Source: Amylibacter sp. (GTDB taxonomy: Bacteria > Pseudomonadota > Alphaproteobacteria > Rhodobacterales > Rhodobacteraceae). From it: a stretch of DNA of 7,185 nucleotides. Under the pieces are notes generated by a model that was given only the letters and a program-made list of their open reading frames with translations, was not told the origin of the DNA and ran no database searches. Position numbers and translations under genes: made by a program. The DNA lies in NCBI GenBank assembly GCA_030625465.1, contig DAOUQS010000098.1:1-7185 (forward strand). Direction: 5' to 3'. Positions 1 to 6,633 of the stretch are shown in pieces (position 1 is the first letter of the stretch; each line of letters starts with the position of its first letter).

Positions 1-71
1 GGGATATACATCGCAAAACAAGATAACCCCATCAAGATAACAAAAAACGGAAAGTCCTCTATCCATTTCAT
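1..71 (-). CDS. trkH: Start of a probable Trk potassium transporter membrane subunit TrkH (3' end outside window)
   Basis: Only the first 23 codons and two bases of the next (which must encode Pro) are visible: MKWIEDFPFFVILMGLSCFAM, then YIP. This short piece is open to the window edge and begins with a charged stretch followed by one hydrophobic helix. It resembles the N-terminus of alphaproteobacterial TrkH, which often starts with a few polar residues, then a PxFxxLMG-like first helix ending in YIP or VP. The ATG is four bases after the trkA stop, in the same direction, and TrkA works by gating TrkH. No Shine-Dalgarno is visible in the T-rich sequence before it, so translation is probably coupled to trkA. 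The gene identity rests mostly on position and a short resemblance. Any other small membrane protein start would look similar, hence the moderate confidence. Confidence 0.72.
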   Translation of the reverse strand, partial: MKWIEDFPFFVILMGLSCFAMYI

Positions 72-75
72 AGCG

Positions 76-1452
76 TTAGAAAAAATCTACTTGGACTTGA
101 AACAGCGTTTCGACTTTTGCCACATCCCCTGACAGGCAAAAAATCACAACCGTATCGCCATCTTCAATTTTGGTATCCCCGTCGGGGCGAATAACATCGT
201 CGCCCTTTTGCACAGCACCCAATAGCGCACCTTCAGGGAAATCTATGTCACGTACTTTCATACCGGCAATGGGCGAGCTGTCCAGAACCTGCGCTTCGAT
301 AACTTCCGCTTCGGCATCCCCGATGGAATAAACCTCTTTAACCCGTCCGTGGCGAATATGGCGCAGGATAGAGGATACCGTGGTTGCCCGGGGGTTGATA
401 AACGCATCAATTCCCAATGCGTCTTTCAGTTCGGTCAATGTCGGGTCATTTACCAGCGCAACAGTCATCGGCACGCCTTCGGCTTTGGCACGCGCACAGC
501 CCAGCAGGTTGGTTTTATCGTCCGAGGTCAGTGCAAGCACCGCATCAGCCTGTCCGATATTAGCTTCGTGCAACATCTCCATATCCAGACCATCGCCGTG
601 TAAAACGATTGTACGGACAAGCGCATCTGCGGCACGTTCAGCACATTCACGATCCTTTTCGATCATTTTCATGCGGATACGGTCGCCATTTTGTTCAAGC
701 GTCCTTGCAACGCGCAAGCCCACGTTTCCGCCACCCAGAATGATAATACGTTCACGTTTTTTGACGGTTTTCCCGAATATTTCCAACCCACGAGACAGAT
801 CTTCACTGTGTAAAATGATATAGATCTGGTCACCGGCAAATAACTGATCATCCGCAATTGGCGTAAACAGGCGGCCCTTGCGACGGATACCGACCACAAC
901 AGCGCGCAGGGTTGAAAACAGTTCCGATAGCTGGCGCAATGGCGTGTGCAGAACCGGGCAATCCTCATCCAGCTCAATTCCGATCAACTTGGCTTTGCCC
1001 TCCAGAAACGGTTCCGTATCAAACGTACTTGGCGATTCGATCTGTTGCAGCGCGGTTTTGGCTACTTCCAGCTCTGGTGATATCACCACATCTATCGGCA
1101 AGTGGTCACTTTGATACAGGTCTGAATAAATCACATCCAGATAGGATTGTGCCCGCAAGCGCGCAATTTTGCGCGGGATCGAAAAAACCGAGTGGGCAAC
1201 CTGGCAAGTCACCATATTAACTTCGTCTGAAAATGTCGCCGCAATGATCATATCCGCGTCATTTGCGCCAGCACGGGCCAGAACATCCGGATAAGATGCA
1301 AAACCGGTGACACCGCCAACATCAAGTGTATCCGTGGCTCGGGCAACAAGTTCGGCATTGTTATCGACCACAGTCACATCATTTCTCTCTGATGACAGAT
1401 GGCGGGCAATTTGCCAGCCAACCTGACCAGCACCACATATGATGACCTTCAT
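76..1452 (-). CDS. trkA: Trk potassium uptake system protein TrkA
   Basis: 458 residues, the same length as E. coli TrkA. It is the peripheral cytoplasmic subunit that binds NAD(H) and nucleotides and gates the TrkH potassium channel. It has the expected duplicated architecture of RCK-N, RCK-C, RCK-N, RCK-C. The first Rossmann fold begins at residue 1 with GAGQVG (7-12) and acidic D30 at the end of the second strand. The first RCK-C is about 140-225. The second Rossmann fold begins near 235 with GGGNVG (240-245) and E265. The second RCK-C is about 370-450 and contains EGALLGAVQKGD and IEDGDTVVIF. Both nucleotide sites look intact. The start is backed by AGGAG at 1463-1459, six bases from the ATG. 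The protein ends in FQVQVDFF, as in other alphaproteobacterial TrkA. It sits 77 bases after ntrX and four bases before a likely trkH. No receptor or kinase features are present. Confidence 0.96.
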   Translation of the reverse strand: MKVIICGAGQVGWQIARHLSSERNDVTVVDNNAELVARATDTLDVGGVTGFASYPDVLARAGANDADMIIAATFSDEVNMVTCQVAHSVFSIPRKIARLRAQSYLDVIYSDLYQSDHLPIDVVISPELEVAKTALQQIESPSTFDTEPFLEGKAKLIGIELDEDCPVLHTPLRQLSELFSTLRAVVVGIRRKGRLFTPIADDQLFAGDQIYIILHSEDLSRGLEIFGKTVKKRERIIILGGGNVGLRVARTLEQNGDRIRMKMIEKDRECAERAADALVRTIVLHGDGLDMEMLHEANIGQADAVLALTSDDKTNLLGCARAKAEGVPMTVALVNDPTLTELKDALGIDAFINPRATTVSSILRHIRHGRVKEVYSIGDAEAEVIEAQVLDSSPIAGMKVRDIDFPEGALLGAVQKGDDVIRPDGDTKIEDGDTVVIFCLSGDVAKVETLFQVQVDFF

Positions 1453-1529
1453 ACCGGTCTCCTGACTAATGCGCTGATTTGTGTGCGCAATCGTGATTTA
1501 GTCGCAAATTCGTAGCCATAGGTCAATAT
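1453..1529 (-). promoter_or_regulatory. ntrX-trkA spacer with a possible weak promoter
   Basis: This 77-base spacer is the largest non-coding gap in the window. Read on the minus strand it begins with TTGACC (1526-1521), five of six matches to a sigma-70 -35 box. At 17-19 bases from it lies ACTAAAT-like sequence (about 1503-1496), a poor -10 box. Nearer trkA a short inverted repeat TGCGC/GCGCA (1470-1474 and 1485-1489) is followed by the trkA Shine-Dalgarno AGGAG (1463-1459). No GC-rich stem with a T run is present, so there is no sign that transcription from ntrX ends here. A weak extra promoter for the trk genes is possible, but chance matches of this quality are common. Confidence 0.25.
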
Positions 1530-2933
1530 TTATCCTTTGCTTATAACATCATCAATTTCAGCAACCCGCGCACCGGACTTATTGGTTGTTATGACATTTA
1601 GAGATTTCAGTTTACGGTGCAAAGCCGAGCGTTCCATACCGACAAAGTTTGCGGTTTTGGATATATTCCCCCCGAACCGGTTGATCTGGGCCATCAGATA
1701 ATCACGCTCGAACATCTCGCGAGCTTCGCGTAGCGGCAGCATTGCAAATGATTTCTGCGCCGGGCCTTCGTTATTTTCCTCGGTAATATTATTGGGTAAT
1801 TCACCGGGGTCTATATCACCGGTTTCAGCCCCGAGGATCAGCACACGTTCAATAATATTGCGTAATTGCCGTATGTTCCCCGGCCAGGACATGGTTTGCA
1901 GCAATGCAATTGTATCACCCGACAGGTTGCGCAATGGCAAGCCCTGTGTCTTGTGAAGCTCATCGACAAAATGGGGCGCGATAAGTGGAATATCCTCGCG
2001 GCGATCCTCTAGGGACGGCACTTCAATCGGAACAACATTCAGACGATGATACAGTTCTTCGCGAAACGCGCCTTGATCAATTTCCAGGCGCAAATCCTTG
2101 TTAGTGGCGGAAACCACGCGCATATCGACACGCACTTGATCGGTGCCGCCAACACGGGTGAATTGTTGGTCAACCAGCACCCGCAATATTTTGGACTGTG
2201 TGCCACTGGGCATATCTGCGACTTCGTCAAAGAACACAAATCCCCCGTGGGCCTGTTCCAGCAATCCGGGTTCATGGCCACGCTCAAGGCTTTCGCGGCC
2301 AAACAACACTTCTTCCATACGTTCGGGTTCGATCGTGGCCGAATTAACCGAGATGAACGGCGCGTTCGCCCGATCAGAATTCGCGTGGATGTAGCGTGCG
2401 GCCACCTCTTTTCCCGCGCCCGATGGTCCGGTCAGCATAACACGGGCATTGGTTTTCAGAACCTTGTCCAGTTGTGATTTCAAGGCTTTGAAAATCGGGC
2501 TGTCACCGATCATTGTCGAGGATGTAATGTCGCGGACTTTCAGGGCTGCATTTTCACGACGCAGGCGCGACGTTTCCATAGCACGCGAAATAACAACCAT
2601 CAGCTGGTCAATATTAAACGGCTTTTGAATAAAGTCGTAAGCCCCCTGTTTGATCGCGGCGACTGCAATTTCAATATTGCCGTGCCCCGAAATAATAACA
2701 ATCGGAATGTCGGGATTGTCACGACGAACGGCCTTCAGAATATCGATGCCGTCCAGCTTGCTTTCTTTCAGCCATATATCAAGAATAATCAAATCAGGGG
2801 CTTCAGTATTTATCGCACTGAATGTTTCATCGGAATTCGCAGCCATACGGGTTGAATAACCTTCATCAACCAGAATATCCGACACCAATTCGCGAATGTC
2901 TTTTTCGTCATCTACTACTAAAATATCGCCCAT
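1530..2933 (-). CDS. ntrX: Response regulator NtrX, AAA+ type without a GAFTGA motif
   Basis: 467 residues. The receiver domain (about 3-118) has D8-D9, phospho-acceptor D52 in LDIWL, S82 and K104. A linker helix leads to an AAA+ domain (about 142-372) with Walker A GPSGAGKE (169-176), Walker B FFDEVADMP (234-242, D236 E237), the glutamate-switch Asn N197 kept in FISVNSAT, arginine-finger candidates R291 and R297, and sensor II WPGNIRQL (R355). A Fis-like helix-turn-helix follows (about 421-445, GGNISKTANFVGMERSALHR). Where sigma-54 activators carry GAFTGA it reads LFGRESLERGHEPG, so contact with sigma-54 is not expected. NtrX of Brucella and relatives is known to lack the motif, so this is a family trait. 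It is the cognate DNA-binding partner of NtrY. The start is supported by AAGGAAG (2944-2938), with AGGA six bases from the ATG. About 23 polar residues follow the helix-turn-helix, with no recognised domain. Confidence 0.96.
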   Translation of the reverse strand: MGDILVVDDEKDIRELVSDILVDEGYSTRMAANSDETFSAINTEAPDLIILDIWLKESKLDGIDILKAVRRDNPDIPIVIISGHGNIEIAVAAIKQGAYDFIQKPFNIDQLMVVISRAMETSRLRRENAALKVRDITSSTMIGDSPIFKALKSQLDKVLKTNARVMLTGPSGAGKEVAARYIHANSDRANAPFISVNSATIEPERMEEVLFGRESLERGHEPGLLEQAHGGFVFFDEVADMPSGTQSKILRVLVDQQFTRVGGTDQVRVDMRVVSATNKDLRLEIDQGAFREELYHRLNVVPIEVPSLEDRREDIPLIAPHFVDELHKTQGLPLRNLSGDTIALLQTMSWPGNIRQLRNIIERVLILGAETGDIDPGELPNNITEENNEGPAQKSFAMLPLREAREMFERDYLMAQINRFGGNISKTANFVGMERSALHRKLKSLNVITTNKSGARVAEIDDVISKG

Positions 2934-2950
2934 ACTGCTTCCTTTTACGG

Positions 2951-5212
2951 TTATGCCACTTTTGTTTTTATGTGGTCTTTTTGTGCGGTGTTGATAACCG
3001 GTAATGTGATGCGTGCCATCGCACCCACATGCTTGTTACCTTTGAATTTCGGCGCATCGACTAATTCCAATGTGCCGCCATGTTCTTCGATAATCTTCTT
3101 GACGATTGACAGGCCCAGCCCGGTGCCGTTTTCACGGTTGGTGACATAAGGTTCAAACAAACGGGATCGTTGTTCCTTGGGTAGGCCAATGCCGTTATCT
3201 TGAATGCGAATGACCGTGGCCTTGTCTTTTGTATTCACAAGCACACGGATTTCCGGTGCGTAATCATCCGTGCCATGTTCTTGGATATAGCTGTCAATTG
3301 CCTCGCCTGCATTCTTGATCAGGTTTGTCAGCGCTTGCGAGATCATCGTGCTGTCAATCTCTGTCAGTATAGATTTACGGTTATTTTTTAGTTTAATATC
3401 AATATCTTCACGTGCATTTTGCTGCAATAGAACCGCGTCGTCAATAAGCCCCGACAGGTTCTCTTTGCGTTTTTCGGGTTCGGGCATACGGGCGAATTTC
3501 GAGAACTCGTCAACGATGCGGCGCAGATCGTTTGTCTGGCGAATAATCACGCCTGTGTATTGCTCAAGCATATCAGCCTGGTCCCCGACCAAAGGTGCGA
3601 ATTTGCGGGCCATACGTTCCGCCGATAATTGGATCGGGGTCAACGGGTTCTTGATTTCATGCGCAATGCGCCGCGCAACATCACCCCATGCGGCCATGCG
3701 TTGTGCCGACACCAGATCGGTAACATCGTCAAAGGTCACAACGTAACCTTCCAGTGTTTCGCCGTCCGTGACACGCGCGGTAATACGCACCAGTAAAACT
3801 TCCGCGTTCCCGGCACGCGTTAAATTGATTTCATCCTGACGGGTTGAAACCTCTTTATCTTGTGCTTGCGAAAATAGTTTTGAAAACTCCGGCACCACCG
3901 TGGACAAGTCTTGCCCCATGGCCTTGTCTTTATTGATCTCCAGTATTTTTGAGGCCGCGACATTCAGCACCTCTATCTGGCCTTCGGGGTTCAAACCAAT
4001 CACACCCGTGGTGACACCGGCCAGCACACTGTCAAACAGGCGGCGGCGTTTTTCCGTGCGTTCATTGGCCTCGATCAAATCATCACGCTGGCGTTTCACC
4101 TGTTGGGTCATGCGGTTGAATATCCGGCCCAGCATGGCAATTTCGTCATCACCGCTTTCTTCTTTGACCCGCACGGTCAGATCCCCTGCCCCGACACGTT
4201 GTGCCGCACCGGCCAGCTTACCGACAGGACGCGCAAGACGTTCGGCGAACCACAACCCCAGCCAAATTGCGGAAAGAATAACAAAGAAAGCAAAGCCAAG
4301 GTAAATCAGGCCCAGATCAAAGAACAACCGGCCACGTTCACTTTCAAGCTGGTTATAAAGCGTCGCGGTTTCTTTGGTTTCATCCAGCAGCGTTAAAATT
4401 TCCCCGTCTACGGAACGGGCAACCAGCAAATAATGATCCAGATAGTTCGACAGCCTGACAAGCGCACGAAATTCGTTATTCTGCCAGTCCTGGATAATGG
4501 CCGTTACGCCATCGTCTGCTAAGGAAAAATCCACATCCGAGGGCACTTCAAAATCGAAAAGATAGCTTCTGTCGCCACGCGCAATTAAAACCGCACTGCT
4601 GTTGATAACATATGCCTCTTTTAGCCCGCGCTGAATTAAGGATTGACCCTTGATCACAGCATCACGGATTTCGCCGGTATCCAGTAACGGATTACGGCGT
4701 TTTTGCTGCATCAGGTAATTACTTAGAAAGCCAACATCTTCAATCAGGTCATTGCGCTGTTCGGCCTCATAGGCTTCGGCGGCGGATAATGATGATCCCA
4801 CCGCATCGCGCACCCGCTCGGAAAACCAGCCTTCAAGGCCGATATTCAGTGTCACCGTTGCAAAGACAGCAACCAGAACTGTGGGGGTGAAAGCAACGAA
4901 TGCAAAAACCGCGCTAAGGCGCATGTGCAATCTTGATCCCGCAGATTTCGCCCGTCTGGCCGCGACCATCTGCATGATGCGTTGGGCGACCAAAGCAACA
5001 ATTAACAAAACGTAAACGAAATCGGCTAGGAATATACCGCGCAACAAGCCCGGTGTAATGCTGTTACCCAAACGGTTCAGAACCAGAACCGTCATGAATA
5101 AAAGTAGCGGCCCCAGGGCCACCAAAACAAACGTCAAAACGCTTTGAACCCGCCGACGCTTGCGCCACCGGTTGAAGTTGTTGAATGCCGATGTAAGTGG
5201 AAACTTTCTCAT
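2951..5212 (-). CDS. ntrY: Membrane sensor histidine kinase NtrY
   Basis: 753 residues, the normal length for the family. Three N-terminal hydrophobic helices (about 26-46, 58-80 and 98-122) are followed by an extracytoplasmic region (about 123-295) and a fourth helix (about 296-322). Then come a HAMP linker (about 323-375, with RLARPV), a PAS domain (about 393-498), the HisKA helix and the HATPase domain. The phospho-acceptor is H518 in RIAHEIKNPLTPIQ. The N box is NLIKNAGEA (630-638), G1 is DNGIGL (672-677) and G2 is GTGLGL (696-701), so the kinase looks intact. NtrY is the partner of NtrX, encoded 17 bases downstream; in related bacteria the pair is tied to nitrogen metabolism, redox or oxygen response and envelope functions. 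The signal sensed here cannot be read from sequence. An in-frame TAA lies seven codons before the ATG with no start codon between, so this start is the furthest upstream possible. Its Shine-Dalgarno is weak. Confidence 0.95.
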   Translation of the reverse strand: MRKFPLTSAFNNFNRWRKRRRVQSVLTFVLVALGPLLLFMTVLVLNRLGNSITPGLLRGIFLADFVYVLLIVALVAQRIMQMVAARRAKSAGSRLHMRLSAVFAFVAFTPTVLVAVFATVTLNIGLEGWFSERVRDAVGSSLSAAEAYEAEQRNDLIEDVGFLSNYLMQQKRRNPLLDTGEIRDAVIKGQSLIQRGLKEAYVINSSAVLIARGDRSYLFDFEVPSDVDFSLADDGVTAIIQDWQNNEFRALVRLSNYLDHYLLVARSVDGEILTLLDETKETATLYNQLESERGRLFFDLGLIYLGFAFFVILSAIWLGLWFAERLARPVGKLAGAAQRVGAGDLTVRVKEESGDDEIAMLGRIFNRMTQQVKRQRDDLIEANERTEKRRRLFDSVLAGVTTGVIGLNPEGQIEVLNVAASKILEINKDKAMGQDLSTVVPEFSKLFSQAQDKEVSTRQDEINLTRAGNAEVLLVRITARVTDGETLEGYVVTFDDVTDLVSAQRMAAWGDVARRIAHEIKNPLTPIQLSAERMARKFAPLVGDQADMLEQYTGVIIRQTNDLRRIVDEFSKFARMPEPEKRKENLSGLIDDAVLLQQNAREDIDIKLKNNRKSILTEIDSTMISQALTNLIKNAGEAIDSYIQEHGTDDYAPEIRVLVNTKDKATVIRIQDNGIGLPKEQRSRLFEPYVTNRENGTGLGLSIVKKIIEEHGGTLELVDAPKFKGNKHVGAMARITLPVINTAQKDHIKTKVA

Positions 5213-5250
5213 GCTGCCCGAGTCGTTCCATTATTGTTACTGTGGCAGTT
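5213..5250 (-). other. ntrC-ntrY spacer
   Basis: This 38-base spacer separates the two kinase-regulator pairs. It contains no convincing terminator and no good Shine-Dalgarno for ntrY: the nearest purine run, GGAA, is about 15 bases from the ATG. A five-base inverted repeat, CTGCC at 5248-5244 and GGCAG at 5218-5214 on the minus strand, brackets the spacer and ends just before the ntrY ATG. A tiny hairpin ACTG-CCA-CAGT sits at its upstream end. These could lower ntrY translation relative to ntrC, but they are short and may be chance. Confidence 0.3.
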
Positions 5251-6630
5251 TTACATCATTTTCTTAGTGCGTGTCACCTTAATATCGAGGTCACTTATCT
5301 TTTTTCGCAATGTATTTCGGTTTATTCCCAATAATTCGGCAGTTTTTATCTGATTTCCGCGTGTTGCCGACAATGTTAGCGCAATTAGCGGTAATTCCAC
5401 CTCGCGCAGGATTCGGTTATAAAGACCGGGTGGCGGTAATTCATCGCCATGCAAATCGAAGTAGCGCTTCAAATGTATTTCAATGGCGGACGACAGGCGA
5501 TCATCGCCCAAAGACACGGTTTCCGGTACGGATTTCGGCATCTGTTTCAAGCTATCTTCAACCAACTGTGTTGTGATCTGGTCCTCAGGACATAGTATAG
5601 AGACACGCAATACAAAGTTTTCCAGCTCACGGACATTGCCGGGCCAGAAGGCCGTGCGCATATGTTCCAATGCTTTGCCGGAAATTGTTTTCAGGGGCTG
5701 GCCTTGCGCGGCAAACTTTTGCAAAAAATGCAAAGTCAGCTCTGAAATGTCATCCATGCGGTCGCGCAAAGGCGGCAAGGTCATCGGCATAACGCTGAGC
5801 CGGTAAAACAGATCCTCGCGAAACATCCCCTCGTTGATCAAATCAGGCAGCGACTTTTGCGTCGATGAAATAAACCGCAGGTTCTTGTCCACAATAATCG
5901 GGGTTTGCATCATATCCAGCAACCGAAGCTGGGCATCCATGGGCATTTCCGCGATCTCATCCAGATATATGGTAGAGCCTTTGGGCGTCTGGTTCTCATC
6001 CTGCAAAATCCGGCTGATCCGGTCAGCCGTGGCCGAGGCCGCGTGTATTGTCACAAATGCCGCCGCGCGGCGGTGTCCCAGGTCATGTAATGTCGTGGCC
6101 AGCAGGTTTTTACCGGTCCCGCTTTGCCCTGAAATCATTACGTTCAAATCCGTATTCAGAACCCGCGCAACAACCCTGTAAACATCCTGCATCGCAGGCG
6201 AGCTGCCAATAAGTGGCAGGTTTTGCGGCCCACCGTCGCCGGAAACAACCGGCTTTGCCGGCATCGTAGAATGACTTAAAGCGCGGCTTATTTTTGTCAG
6301 AAGTTCCTTTAAATCAAAGGGCTTGGGTAGGTAATCATAAGCACCCAGTTCAGACGCTTTAATCGCTGTCATCACCGTGTTTTGGGCGGATATTATAATA
6401 ACCGGCAAATCAGGGCGTTTTTTGTGGATTTGCGGCAACAGGTCCAAACCATTACCGTCGGGCATCATAACATCCGAAATGACCACATCGCCCTCACCTT
6501 CTTCGACCCATCGCCAAAGCGTGGCAATGTTACTGGTCGCGCGAACCTTACATCCCGCACGCGTCAACGCTTGGGTCAGAACGGTACGGATCGTGCGATC
6601 ATCATCAGCAACAATTACGGTTCCATCCAT
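5251..6630 (-). CDS. ntrC: Nitrogen regulation response regulator NtrC, lacking the GAFTGA loop
   Basis: 459 residues, near the usual length. The receiver domain (about 4-118) has the acidic pocket D9-D10-D11, phospho-acceptor D53, S81 and K103. The AAA+ domain (about 138-355) has Walker A GQSGTGKN (168-175), Walker B YLDEIAEMP (222-230, D224 E225), arginine-finger candidates R271 and R277 in FREDLFYRL, and sensor II WPGNVREL (R334). A Fis-type helix-turn-helix closes the protein (about 425-450, GNQIKTAELLGINRNTLRKK). It should bind DNA and activate nitrogen-limitation genes when phosphorylated by NtrB. The GAFTGA loop is absent: Walker A Lys to Walker B Asp spans 50 residues, against about 65 in PspF-type activators. 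The usual Asn of the glutamate switch is H196. R. capsulatus NtrC also lacks GAFTGA and acts with sigma-70 polymerase, so the same is inferred here. The ATG is preceded by AAGGAG at 6645-6640, nine bases upstream and inside the end of ntrB, which suggests coupled translation. Confidence 0.96.
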   Translation of the reverse strand: MDGTVIVADDDRTIRTVLTQALTRAGCKVRATSNIATLWRWVEEGEGDVVISDVMMPDGNGLDLLPQIHKKRPDLPVIIISAQNTVMTAIKASELGAYDYLPKPFDLKELLTKISRALSHSTMPAKPVVSGDGGPQNLPLIGSSPAMQDVYRVVARVLNTDLNVMISGQSGTGKNLLATTLHDLGHRRAAAFVTIHAASATADRISRILQDENQTPKGSTIYLDEIAEMPMDAQLRLLDMMQTPIIVDKNLRFISSTQKSLPDLINEGMFREDLFYRLSVMPMTLPPLRDRMDDISELTLHFLQKFAAQGQPLKTISGKALEHMRTAFWPGNVRELENFVLRVSILCPEDQITTQLVEDSLKQMPKSVPETVSLGDDRLSSAIEIHLKRYFDLHGDELPPPGLYNRILREVELPLIALTLSATRGNQIKTAELLGINRNTLRKKISDLDIKVTRTKKMM

Positions 6631-6633
6631 CAG

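Noticed and set aside
380..823. 147-codon open frame on the plus strand
   Set aside because: It lies wholly antisense to trkA, has no family resemblance and no clear ribosome site; its composition is that of a shadow frame.
669..977. 102-codon open frame on the minus strand inside trkA
   Set aside because: It overlaps trkA in another frame; the trkA frame carries conserved RCK motifs throughout with no frameshift.
1470..1489. TGCGC/GCGCA inverted repeat as a terminator after ntrX
   Set aside because: The stem is only five bases with a ten-base loop and no T run follows, so it does not resemble an intrinsic terminator.
2046..2477. 143-codon open frame on the plus strand
   Set aside because: It is antisense to the AAA+ domain of ntrX, whose motifs are all intact; there is no recognisable product.
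3315..3746. 143-codon open frame on the plus strand
   Set aside because: It is antisense to the kinase core of ntrY; Ser/Arg-rich low-information sequence typical of a shadow frame.
3900..4304. 134-codon open frame on the plus strand
   Set aside because: It is antisense to the HAMP and PAS region of ntrY and has a Ser/Arg-rich composition, as for other shadows here.
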